Assembly: GCF_000429645.1 (NCBI RefSeq)
Contig: NZ_AUCG01000021.1
Coordinates: 248,001 to 312,000 of the forward strand
Source of the DNA: Niveispirillum irakense DSM 11586
GTDB lineage: Bacteria > Pseudomonadota > Alphaproteobacteria > Azospirillales > Azospirillaceae
Direction: 5' to 3'
DNA length: 64,000 bases
Of the stretch, positions 10,086 to 17,470 are shown piece after piece (the stretch's first letter is position 1; each line of letters opens with the position of its first letter). The notes beneath the pieces are model-generated. The model saw only the letters and a list, made by a program, of their open reading frames with translations. It ran no database searches and was not told where the DNA came from. The position numbers were made by a program, and so were the translations under genes.

Positions 10086-11455
10086 GCCACCCTCCGCAAC
10101 TGGCCGGTAATGTCGGTGAAGGCAGCGATCAACCGGTCCACCTGTATGGCCGTCGTCGCTGGGCAGACCAGCATCATGTTATGGAACGGGGCGATCAGGC
10201 AGCCCCGGTTCAGCAAGGCCAGATGCAACGCCGCTTCCAGTTCCGGGGCATGGGCCGCCTCAGCCGCCGTGCCATTGCGTAAAGGGCCGGGCGCGCAGAT
10301 GAACTCCACCCGGGCGCCGACGCGCGCCACATGCCAGGGCAGGGACGCAGCGGTAATGGCCGCCATCAGGCCCTTTTCCAGCCGGTCGGCCAATCGTTCC
10401 ATATGGGCATAGGCATCGGCGGTCATCACCTGTTCCAGCACGGCCCGCATGGCCGCCAGCGCCAGGGCATTGGCCGACAGGGTGGTGCCCATGCCGGAAT
10501 GGCCGGATGGTGTGGCCGCCCGCACGGCATCCAGCCGTCGGGCGATATCGTCGGTAAAGCCCCAGATACTGGCGGGAATGCCGCCGGCAATCGGCTTGCC
10601 CAGCACAAACATATCCGGTTCCAGCCCGTACCGGGCGCTGTAGCCGCCACGCGCGGTGGAAATGGTGTGCGTCTCGTCGATCAGTAGCAGCGTGCCCGTT
10701 TCCCGCGTCAGGCGACGCAAGCCCGCATGGAACCCGGGTTCGGGCAGCACCATGCAGCTATTGGTCAAAACCGGTTCTGTGATGACACAGGCGATATCGC
10801 CCGCCTTCAACGCCTGTTCCAAAGCGGTCAGATCGTTGAATTCCACCACCGCCGTGTCACGGGTCAGGTCGGTGAACTGGCCCAGAAGACCGGGACGGTT
10901 CACCGCTTGGCCCTTATCCAGTCGCACGAAGGTTTCATCCACCGTGCCATGATAGCAGCCGTTGAAAACCAGGATGCGTGGCCGCCCTGTCACCGCCCTG
11001 GCCACACGCAGGGCGAAACGGTTGGCGTCCGTGGCCGTGGTGGCAATCTGCCAATGGGGCAGGCCGAAAATTTGCGGGAGCAGGTGGCCGATGGCGGCGG
11101 CATCCGCCGTGGGCAGCATATAGGTCAGGCCGCGCTGGGCCTGCTCCGCTATGGCTTTGGCAACTGGTGGTGGTGAGTGGCCAAACATGGCCCCGGTATC
11201 ACCCAGGCAGAAATCCGCCCGTTCGTGGCCGTCAATGTCTGTCAGTGTGGCGCCGTGGGCATTTTGTACCAGGATCGGGAATGGCAGAGGCCAGTCCCGC
11301 ATCCAGTGCATCGGCACGCCTTGGTAAAACCCGGACAGGCCGTTCGCTGCCGCTTCGGCGGATCGGGGGTGTGCGGCGATGAACCGATCCTGTTCCGCCG
11401 CCATCAATGCCGCTATGGCGGCCTTTGGCACACCAGTGTGATCCTGCGCCATCAT
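10082..11455 (-). CDS. Class III (PLP-dependent) aminotransferase, GSA-like
   Basis: 457 residues of fold-type I, class III aminotransferases, closest in general form to glutamate-1-semialdehyde aminomutase and the aspartate aminotransferase family entries. Visible landmarks are GDTGAMFGHSPPPVAKAI, NGCYHGTVDE, the cofactor-binding Asp in LLIDETHT and the Schiff-base Lys in LGKPIAGGIPA. It is not likely to be hemL itself: the context is catabolic and the sequence around ATTATDANRFALR differs from the SGTEA motif of HemL. It probably moves an amino group from an amine or beta/omega-amino acid. Second gene of the leftward operon regulator, aminotransferase, glutamine-synthetase-like ligase; it lies 69 bases after the regulator. 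Two adjacent Met codons begin the frame (11455, 11452). Confidence 0.85.
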   Translation of the reverse strand: MMAQDHTGVPKAAIAALMAAEQDRFIAAHPRSAEAAANGLSGFYQGVPMHWMRDWPLPFPILVQNAHGATLTDIDGHERADFCLGDTGAMFGHSPPPVAKAIAEQAQRGLTYMLPTADAAAIGHLLPQIFGLPHWQIATTATDANRFALRVARAVTGRPRILVFNGCYHGTVDETFVRLDKGQAVNRPGLLGQFTDLTRDTAVVEFNDLTALEQALKAGDIACVITEPVLTNSCMVLPEPGFHAGLRRLTRETGTLLLIDETHTISTARGGYSARYGLEPDMFVLGKPIAGGIPASIWGFTDDIARRLDAVRAATPSGHSGMGTTLSANALALAAMRAVLEQVMTADAYAHMERLADRLEKGLMAAITAASLPWHVARVGARVEFICAPGPLRNGTAAEAAHAPELEAALHLALLNRGCLIAPFHNMMLVCPATTAIQVDRLIAAFTDITGQLRRVA

Positions 11456-11524
11456 CTACCCGGAGATCATTTATTCTCTCCGACTGTCGTCTGGCGCCCC
11501 CATGCCGTCAAGCGATCCTGCCGG

Positions 11525-12130
11525 TCATTCCCCCAGCCAGATGCCGGCCACGCGGTGCAGCTTGTCGACATCTTCCATCCGCAGATCAATCCGGCGGCGG
11601 GAAAGCGTCAGCCCGTACAGCGCACCATCATCATCCTGCCGGAGATAGAAGGCCAGGGGCGACCAGGAGAGGCGATTGATCACCAGATCACCGACACTGG
11701 CGGTGACATCGGGATTGATCTGCAATATGGCGCCCGGCGCCAGGGCCGGCGTGTTGTTCAGGTCGCTCACGGTCACGGCATAGGCGCGGGGCGCATTGCG
11801 CAACGGCGCCGGGCGCGGGCTTTTGCCGCGCGGAACAGCATTATCGCCATCGCGCGCCAGTTCACGGCCATCGAAAAGAGGCAGGTCTGTTTCCGTTCGG
11901 ACTTCACCCAGCATGGTGCGCAGCGGGCTGTTGGGTGCCAGCATATCCACGGGACCGACACCAAAAATTTTCGCCAACCGGATCACATGGTCGGGACGAA
12001 ACGGCCGAACGCCATTTTCCAGCTTCGAAATCTCGCTCTTGGACAGGCCCGCAGAGTTTGCCAAAGCCGCCAAACTCATCCCCCGCGAGGTCCGCATGGT
12101 CCGCAGATGGACGCCGTCATGGTGTTGCAC
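11525..12130 (-). CDS. XRE-family transcriptional regulator with S24/LexA-like C-terminal domain
   Basis: GTG at 12130 is chosen as the start because AGGGGAGA sits 8 bases upstream; an ATG farther out at 12166 would add residues with no family support. The 201-residue product has an XRE helix-turn-helix (about residues 8-62: MSLAALANSAGLSKSEISKLENG) and a C-terminal half resembling the S24 peptidase/LexA fold (APGAILQINPDVTASVGDLVINR, ending in VDKLHRVAGIWLG). A clear Ser-Lys catalytic pair and an Ala-Gly cleavage site are not evident, so the domain may be used for ligand or dimer contacts. It is the first gene of the operon with the aminotransferase and ligase and probably controls it. It is also divergent from mmsA. 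Confidence 0.78.
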   Translation of the reverse strand: MQHHDGVHLRTMRTSRGMSLAALANSAGLSKSEISKLENGVRPFRPDHVIRLAKIFGVGPVDMLAPNSPLRTMLGEVRTETDLPLFDGRELARDGDNAVPRGKSPRPAPLRNAPRAYAVTVSDLNNTPALAPGAILQINPDVTASVGDLVINRLSWSPLAFYLRQDDDGALYGLTLSRRRIDLRMEDVDKLHRVAGIWLGE

Positions 12131-12212
12131 TTGAAGTGTCTCCCCTTTCTGCCTCGAAAGAAACATACAGCAACAGGCGGTGCCGAAAAGGGCAGCGCCT
12201 TCGTCCAAAGGG

Positions 12213-12232
12213 TTAGGTTACATTTTATCTAA
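12213..12232. promoter_or_regulatory. Imperfect inverted repeat, possible operator of the XRE regulator
   Basis: TTAGGT, 8 bases, ATCTAA: five of six positions are complementary. It lies in an AT-rich block about 85 bases upstream of the regulator start, where autoregulatory operators of XRE proteins are often found. No second copy was found, so this is tentative. Confidence 0.3.
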
Positions 12233-12523
12233 TTTCCCAAAGGCAGCCTTCTTGGGAGGTAGCCGGCGACGCAACTCTTATCTTCATTGGTCATATAATT
12301 ACTCTGCCTACAACTTTGCTGTGGGAGGAAACTAGAGTTGTTCGCTCATCGGACAAGCCCCTGATGTTTCGCGCGGCCGCGACTATTTCGGTGTCGATCC
12401 AGAAAGCCGGGGATGAGTGTGGGCACCGTTCGCTGCCATATGGGGCTTTTTGCACAACAAGATGGGCTAAAGCGCGCCTTGTCGTGCGCATGGGCGCGTG
12501 CCACCTTGACGTTAAATCAAATC

Positions 12524-12534
12524 GGGAGGAAACG
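12524..12534 (+). promoter_or_regulatory. mmsA ribosome-binding site, perfect complement of the small-RNA anti-SD core
   Basis: GGGAGGAAACG directly abuts the ATG at 12535 and fixes the mmsA start. It is the exact reverse complement of the 11-base core CGTTTCCTCCC of both candidate small RNAs at 32587-32657 and 32874-32952, so it is a possible site of translational repression. Confidence 0.65.
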
Positions 12535-14034
12535 ATGGTGGACAGGCTTTATCACTTTGTCGGTGGCGCGCGGGTGGAGGGTAGATCCGGTCGTTTCGCA
12601 CCGGTCTTCACGCCCATGACGGGGGAGATTTCCGCCGAAGTTCCCTTGGCCAGCGCGGCGGAACTGGCGGACGCGGTGGCCAATGCCAAGGCGGCGCAGC
12701 CGGCCTGGGCTGCCACCAACCCGCAGAAGCGCGCCCGTGTGCTGATGAAGTTCCTGGAACTGCTGAACCGGGATTTCGACAAGCTGGCGCTGAAACTGGC
12801 CCTGGAACATGGCAAGACCATTCCCGACGCCAAGGGCGATATCCAGCGCGGGCTGGAGGTGGTGGAATTCGCCATCGGCATCCCGCACCTGTTGAAGGGG
12901 GAGTTCACCGAAGGGGCGGGGCCCGGCATCGACATGTATTCGATGCGCCAGCCGCTGGGCGTGGTGGCGGGTATCACCCCGTTCAATTTCCCCGCCATGA
13001 TCCCGATGTGGAAATTCGCGCCCGCCATTGCCTGCGGCAATGCCTTCATTCTGAAGCCGTCGGAGCGTGATCCGTCCGTGCCGCTGCTGCTGGCGGAATT
13101 GATGGCGGAAGCTGGGCTGCCCAAAGGCATTTTGAATGTGGTGAATGGCGACAAGGAAGTGGTGGACGCCATTCTGGACCACCCGGACATCAAAGCCGTT
13201 GGCTTTGTCGGTTCCACCCCGATTGGGGAGTACATCTATTCCCGCGGCACGGCCAACGGCAAGCGGGTGCAGGCGTTTGGCGGGGCCAAGAACCATGCGC
13301 TGATCATGCCCGATGCCGATATGGATCAGGTGGTCGATGCCCTGATCGGGGCCGGCTATGGCTCCGCCGGGGAACGCTGTATGGCCATTTCCGTGGCCGT
13401 GCCGGTGGGCCAGAAGACGGCGGATATTCTGGTCGACCGGCTGGCCAGCCGGGTGCGCACGTTGAAGGTGGGCCCCTCCACCGATCCGACGGCGGATTTC
13501 GGCCCCGTCGTCACCCGCCAGCACCTGGACAAGATCAAGGCCTATGTCGATATCGGCATCCAGGAAGGCGCTGAACTGGTGGTGGATGGCCGCGAACTGA
13601 CCCTGCAGGGCTATGAGAATGGCTTCTACATGGGCGGCGTGCTGTTTGACCGGGTAACGCCGGAGATGCGGATTTATAAGGAAGAAATCTTCGGCCCTGT
13701 GCTCTGCGTGGCGCGCGCCGATGATTATGAGGCGGCTCTGGCCCTGCCGAATGATCATGAATATGGCAATGGCGTCGCCATCTTCACCCGCGATGGCGAC
13801 ACGGCGCGTGATTTCGCCGCCCGTGTCGATGTGGGCATGGTCGGCATCAATGTGCCGATTCCGGTGCCGCTCGCCTATTACACGTTCGGCGGCTGGAAGC
13901 GGTCCAGCTTTGGCGACCTGAACCAGCATGGGCCGGACAGTGTGCGCTTCTACACCAAGACCAAGACGGTGACATCGCGCTGGCCTTCGGGCATTCGCGA
14001 CGGGGCCAGCTTCGTCATCCCCACCATGGGGTAA
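12535..14034 (+). CDS. mmsA: CoA-acylating methylmalonate-semialdehyde dehydrogenase
   Basis: 499 residues, the family's normal length. It oxidises methylmalonate (and malonate) semialdehyde to propionyl-CoA or acetyl-CoA with NAD+ and CoA, the last dedicated step of valine and inositol degradation. Landmarks: [18 protein letters not shown], the NAD-binding [26 protein letters not shown], and catalytic Cys282 in [11 protein letters not shown]. The start is fixed by GGGAGGAAACG immediately upstream of the ATG. It is followed, after a 146-base structured gap, by isobutyryl-CoA dehydrogenase and an enoyl-CoA hydratase, which supports a role in valine catabolism. The ribosome-binding site is complementary to two small RNAs in this window, suggesting post-transcriptional control. 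Confidence 0.95.
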   Translation: MVDRLYHFVGGARVEGRSGRFAPVFTPMTGEISAEVPLASAAELADAVANAKAAQPAWAATNPQKRARVLMKFLELLNRDFDKLALKLALEHGKTIPDAKGDIQRGLEVVEFAIGIPHLLKGEFTEGAGPGIDMYSMRQPLGVVAGITPFNFPAMIPMWKFAPAIACGNAFILKPSERDPSVPLLLAELMAEAGLPKGILNVVNGDKEVVDAILDHPDIKAVGFVGSTPIGEYIYSRGTANGKRVQAFGGAKNHALIMPDADMDQVVDALIGAGYGSAGERCMAISVAVPVGQKTADILVDRLASRVRTLKVGPSTDPTADFGPVVTRQHLDKIKAYVDIGIQEGAELVVDGRELTLQGYENGFYMGGVLFDRVTPEMRIYKEEIFGPVLCVARADDYEAALALPNDHEYGNGVAIFTRDGDTARDFAARVDVGMVGINVPIPVPLAYYTFGGWKRSSFGDLNQHGPDSVRFYTKTKTVTSRWPSGIRDGASFVIPTMG

Positions 14035-14037
14035 GGG

Positions 14038-14119
14038 GCCAACCGCCCCGGTTCTTCTCAGAAATCGCGGCCTTATCGCGCCCTCCCAGGGCGGGCCGCA
14101 GACTGGGGCGGTGGTTGGC
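14038..14119 (+). other. Nested inverted repeats in the mmsA - acyl-CoA dehydrogenase gap
   Basis: Starting 4 bases after the mmsA stop: outer arms GCCAACCGCCCC (14038-14049) and GGGGCGGTGGTTGGC (14105-14119, with a 3-base bulge), a middle stem GCGGCC/GGCCGC (14067-14072, 14094-14099) and an inner stem GCCCT/AGGGC (14080-14084, 14088-14092). A further weak stem GGGCG/CGCCC near 14132-14153 is followed by TTTTCTTTT. The layout could be an attenuator, a partial terminator or an mRNA-processing site that sets the ratio of the two cistrons. Confidence 0.55.
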
Positions 14120-14180
14120 TGGGCCCGACAGGGGCGACAGGCGCCCACCGCCCGTTTTCTTTTGCCAAGGATCGACCGAG

Positions 14181-15320
14181 ATGGATTTCGATCTGACCGA
14201 GGACCAGCGCGCTATCCAGGATCTGGCGCGCGGATTCGCCACCGACCATATGGCGCCTTTCGCTGCCGACTGGGATGAAAACCAGATTTTCCCGGTTGAG
14301 ACCCTGCGCAAGGCCGCAGAACTGGGCTTTGCCGGGCTTTATTGCCGCGACCAGTTCGGCGGCACCGGCTTGGGCCGCCTGGATGCGGCGATATTGTTTG
14401 AGGAACTATCCGCCGCCTGTCCTTCCACCGCTGCCTATCTGTCCATCCACAACATGGCGGCCTGGATGATCGACACGTTCGGCAATGAGGAACAGCGGGC
14501 GAAATGGCTGCCGGATCTGTTCAGCATGGCCCATTTCGCCAGCTATTGCCTCACCGAACCGGGGGCGGGGTCGGATGCTGCATCGCTGCGCACCAAGGCT
14601 GAACGCGATGGTGACCATTATGTGCTGAACGGGTCCAAGGCCTTTATCTCCGGCGGCGGGTCCTCCGACATCTATGTGGTGATGGTGCGCACCGGCGGGC
14701 CGGGACCGAAGGGGATTTCCTGCCTGGTGGTGGAAAAGGGCACGCCGGGCCTCTCCTTCGGCAAGAAGGAACGCAAGATGGGTTGGAACAGCCAGCCCAC
14801 CGCGCAGGTGATGTTTGAAGATTGTCGTGTGCCCGTAGCCAACCGGCTGGGGAACGAGGGCGATGGCTTCAAGATCGCCATGAAGGGGCTGGATGGCGGG
14901 CGGCTCAACATCGCCTCCTGCTCGCTCGGTGGCGCGCGGGCCTGCCTGGAGGCGGCAAAGGCGCATATGGAGGTGCGCCAGCAGTTCGGCAAAAAGCTGA
15001 ATGAGTTCCAGGCATTGCAGTTCAAGCTGGCTGACATGGCCACAGAACTGGATGCCGCAAGGCTGATGGTGCATCGTGGGGCCGTGGCCCTGGATGCGGG
15101 CCATGCGGAGGCGACGACCTGGTGCGCCATGGCCAAGCGTTTTGCCACAGATGCCGGTTTTCAGATCGCCAATGATGCGCTGCAGCTTCATGGTGGTTAT
15201 GGTTACATCCGGGAATATCCGGTGGAACGCATCCTGCGTGATCTGCGTGTCCACCAGATACTGGAAGGCACCAACGAGATCATGCGGGTGATCATCGCGC
15301 GGCGGCTGTTGCAGCCCTGA
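14181..15320 (+). CDS. Acyl-CoA dehydrogenase, probable isobutyryl-CoA dehydrogenase
   Basis: 379 residues from ATG 14181, typical for a FAD-dependent acyl-CoA dehydrogenase. N-terminal helical domain ([19 protein letters not shown]), middle beta domain with [13 protein letters not shown] and [10 protein letters not shown], and C-terminal helical domain ending in [19 protein letters not shown]. The catalytic base is the Glu in LEGTNEIMR (Glu362). Placement between mmsA and an enoyl-CoA hydratase indicates isobutyryl-CoA to methacrylyl-CoA, the second step of valine degradation; the sequence itself shows only the acyl-CoA dehydrogenase family, so 2-methylbutyryl-CoA or another short branched substrate is possible. 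Electrons would go to electron-transfer flavoprotein, not encoded here. Confidence 0.88.
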   Translation: MDFDLTEDQRAIQDLARGFATDHMAPFAADWDENQIFPVETLRKAAELGFAGLYCRDQFGGTGLGRLDAAILFEELSAACPSTAAYLSIHNMAAWMIDTFGNEEQRAKWLPDLFSMAHFASYCLTEPGAGSDAASLRTKAERDGDHYVLNGSKAFISGGGSSDIYVVMVRTGGPGPKGISCLVVEKGTPGLSFGKKERKMGWNSQPTAQVMFEDCRVPVANRLGNEGDGFKIAMKGLDGGRLNIASCSLGGARACLEAAKAHMEVRQQFGKKLNEFQALQFKLADMATELDAARLMVHRGAVALDAGHAEATTWCAMAKRFATDAGFQIANDALQLHGGYGYIREYPVERILRDLRVHQILEGTNEIMRVIIARRLLQP

Positions 15321-15345
15321 TGATCGCCCGTCCAAGAATGGGGAA

Positions 15346-16128
15346 ATGACCGTGAGCTACGAGAATATCCTGGTTGAAACCAAGGGCGCCGTCGGCATCG
15401 TCACGCTGAACCGTCCCAAGGCGCTGAACGCCCTGTGCGATGCGCTGGTGACAGAGTTGGGCGATGCCCTGGACACGCTGGAAGCTGATGCCGCCATCGG
15501 CGTCATCGTCGTCACCGGGTCGGAAAAGGCGTTCGCCGCCGGGGCCGACATCAAGGAGATGGCCGGCTTCACCCATATGGACGCCTATCTGAACGATTTC
15601 ATCACCCGCAAATGGGGCCGGCTGGCCACCTGCCGCAAGCCCACCATTGCCGCTGTCGCCGGCTATGCCCTGGGCGGCGGGTGCGAATTGGCGATGATGG
15701 CGGATTTCATCATCGCGGCGGACAATGCCAAATTCGGCCAGCCGGAAATCACCATCGGCACCATCCCCGGTGCCGGCGGTACCCAGCGCCTGACCCGCGC
15801 CATCGGCAAGGCCAAGGCGATGGAAATGTGCCTGACCGGTCGCATGATGGATGCAGCGGAGGCGGAACGGTCCGGCCTTGTCGCCCGCGTGGTGCCGGTT
15901 GCTGACCTGATGGCGGAAACCGTGAGGATAGCGGAAAAGATCGCCGCCATGTCCCGCCCGGTGGCCATGATGGCGAAGGAAAGTGTGAACCGCGCCTTTG
16001 AAAGCAGCCTGGCGGAAGGCCTGCTGTTTGAGCGCCGCACCTTCCACAGCACCTTCGGCCTGGAAGACCAGAAGGAAGGCATGGCCGCCTTCGCCGAGAA
16101 ACGTCCGCCCGCCTTCAAGGGGCGTTGA
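15346..16128 (+). CDS. Enoyl-CoA hydratase
   Basis: 260-residue crotonase-fold protein. It shows the oxyanion-hole motif [12 protein letters not shown] and the two catalytic glutamates in [13 protein letters not shown] and [19 protein letters not shown]. Length and motifs fit EchA/short-chain enoyl-CoA hydratase, which adds water across 2-enoyl-CoA (here methacrylyl-CoA or crotonyl-CoA). It is too short for 3-hydroxyisobutyryl-CoA hydrolase (about 350 residues or more), which is absent from this cluster. It starts 25 bases after the dehydrogenase on the same strand and is followed by a good terminator, so the mmsA unit ends here. Confidence 0.92.
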   Translation: MTVSYENILVETKGAVGIVTLNRPKALNALCDALVTELGDALDTLEADAAIGVIVVTGSEKAFAAGADIKEMAGFTHMDAYLNDFITRKWGRLATCRKPTIAAVAGYALGGGCELAMMADFIIAADNAKFGQPEITIGTIPGAGGTQRLTRAIGKAKAMEMCLTGRMMDAAEAERSGLVARVVPVADLMAETVRIAEKIAAMSRPVAMMAKESVNRAFESSLAEGLLFERRTFHSTFGLEDQKEGMAAFAEKRPPAFKGR

Positions 16129-16136
16129 GAAGAAAG

Positions 16137-16163
16137 GGGCCGGCCGCAGGGTCGGCCCTTTTT
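16137..16163 (+). terminator. Rho-independent terminator after the enoyl-CoA hydratase gene
   Basis: GGGCCGGCC, loop GCAG, GGTCGGCCC (one G-T pair), then TTTTT. It lies 8 bases after the stop codon, so the thiolase downstream should have its own promoter in 16164-16245. Confidence 0.85.
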
Positions 16164-16245
16164 GCATGTGCGAAAATTTCTTGTGTGCGCCGCAATCGGC
16201 CCATAAATTACCGTTTCGATAAAAACAAATTTCGGGAGGAACGTA

Positions 16246-17433
16246 ATGACCGGCTTGAATGATGTGGTGATCGTTGCGGGGACGCGCACGGCGGTGGGCG
16301 GCTTTGGCGGCAGCCTGAAGGACATTGCGCCTGCCGACCTGGGCGCGCTGGTGATTGCGGAGACGGTGCGCCGGGCCGGGCTGGCCCCGACCGATGTGCA
16401 GCATGTGGTGATGGGGCAGGTGATCCCGTCCGGCCCGCACGATGCCTATCTGGCCCGCGTCGCCGCCGTGAAGGCTGGCCTGCCGAAGGAGGCGCCGGCC
16501 CTGACACTGAACCGGCTTTGCGGGTCGGGCGTGCAGGCCATCATCTCCGCCGCGCAGATGATCCGGTTGGGGGAATGCGAGGTGGCGGTGGCCGGCGGGG
16601 CGGAGAGCATGAGCCGGTCGCCCTATATCATGCCCGCGGTGCGCTGGGGCCAGCGCATGGGCGACGCCGCGATGCTGGATGCGATGGTCACGGTGCTGAC
16701 CGACCCGTTCCATAATATCCATATGGGTGTGACTGCGGAGAATGTGGCCGAGCGCGAAGGCATCGACCGCGCCGCCCAGGACGCGCTGGCGCTGGAAAGC
16801 CATGCCCGCGCTGCCCGCGCCACGGCGGAAGGGCGCTTCAAGGAACAGATCCTGCCGGTGGAGGTGAAGGCCAAGGGCGGCACCCGCTTGTTCGACACGG
16901 ATGAACATGTGCGGACGGATGCCAAGTTGGAGGATTTCGCCAAGCTGAAACCCGTCTTCAAAAAGGATGGCACGGTGACAGCGGGCAATGCCTCCGGCCT
17001 TAATGATGGGGCGGCGGCTGTCACCTTGATGTCGGCTGATGCTGCGGCCGCGCGCGGGGTGAAGCCCCTGGCGCGTATCGTCGCCTGGGGCCATGCCGGC
17101 CTGGAACCGGACGTGATGGGCCTTGGCCCCGTCCATGCCGTGCCCATCGCCCTGAAGCGGGCGGGGCTGACCGTCGCTGATATGGATGTGATTGAAAGCA
17201 ACGAGGCGTTCGCCGCCCAGGCCTGCGCCGTGTCCAAGCTATTGGGCTTCGATCCGGCGAAGGTCAACCCCAATGGCAGCGGTGTGGCCCTGGGCCATCC
17301 GGTGGGGGCTACGGGCGCCATCATCACCGTGAAGGCGCTTTATGAACTGGCGCGGACAGGTGGTCGCTATGGGTTGATCACCATGTGCATCGGTGGCGGC
17401 CAGGGCATTGCCATGGTGATTGAGCGCGTGTGA
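16246..17433 (+). CDS. Acetyl-CoA C-acyltransferase (thiolase)
   Basis: 395 residues, full-length thiolase. The nucleophilic Cys92 is in NRLCGSGVQAI, the His351 motif is GHPVGATGA and the acid/base Cys381 is in CIGGGQGIAM. Thiolases of this type either condense two acetyl-CoA (entry to polyhydroxybutyrate or ketogenesis) or cleave 3-ketoacyl-CoA; sequence inspection does not settle which. The start is clear: GGGAGGAACG lies 5 bases before the ATG. Separated from the valine genes by a terminator, it probably has its own promoter (a poor -35/-10 pair TTGTGT-17-TAAATT lies near 16183-16211). Its ribosome-binding site has eight contiguous bases complementary to the small RNAs. Confidence 0.93.
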   Translation: MTGLNDVVIVAGTRTAVGGFGGSLKDIAPADLGALVIAETVRRAGLAPTDVQHVVMGQVIPSGPHDAYLARVAAVKAGLPKEAPALTLNRLCGSGVQAIISAAQMIRLGECEVAVAGGAESMSRSPYIMPAVRWGQRMGDAAMLDAMVTVLTDPFHNIHMGVTAENVAEREGIDRAAQDALALESHARAARATAEGRFKEQILPVEVKAKGGTRLFDTDEHVRTDAKLEDFAKLKPVFKKDGTVTAGNASGLNDGAAAVTLMSADAAAARGVKPLARIVAWGHAGLEPDVMGLGPVHAVPIALKRAGLTVADMDVIESNEAFAAQACAVSKLLGFDPAKVNPNGSGVALGHPVGATGAIITVKALYELARTGGRYGLITMCIGGGQGIAMVIERV

Positions 17434-17442
17434 GGTCTTTTC

Positions 17443-17464
17443 TTCTTATTGGTTGAAATAAGAA
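17443..17464. repeat. Perfect 8-base inverted repeat after the thiolase gene
   Basis: TTCTTATT, 6 bases, AATAAGAA. It sits between the thiolase stop and the ATG at 17471. It is AT-rich and lacks a T-run, so it may be an operator or a weak terminator. Confidence 0.45.
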
Positions 17465-17470
17465 CAATAT

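Larger units (their letters stand above)
12131..12534. other. Divergent intergenic region between XRE regulator and mmsA
   Basis: 404 bases without a convincing gene. It holds an AT-rich block (12211-12240) that probably contains the leftward regulator promoter, with an imperfect inverted repeat TTAGGT-N8-ATCTAA, and a short hairpin around AAGGCAGCCTT (12236-12256). A good Shine-Dalgarno-like sequence GGGAGGAAAC (12323-12332) is followed by a TTG at 12338 and an eight-codon frame ending at 12364, which could be a leader peptide but is weakly supported. The mmsA ribosome-binding site is at the right end. An in-frame extension of mmsA reaches back into this region but lacks family similarity. 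Confidence 0.5.

Noticed and set aside
12323-12332. GGGAGGAAAC upstream of mmsA considered as an antisense small-RNA copy
   Set aside because: On the minus strand no 5' hairpin or terminator surrounds it; it is more likely a Shine-Dalgarno-like sequence.
12517-14148. 543-codon minus-strand frame opposite mmsA
   Set aside because: Antisense shadow; mmsA is unambiguous with its catalytic Cys282 and ribosome-binding site.
15292-17136. 614-codon minus-strand frame opposite enoyl-CoA hydratase and thiolase
   Set aside because: It crosses a strong plus-strand terminator and two certain genes and has shadow-like composition.
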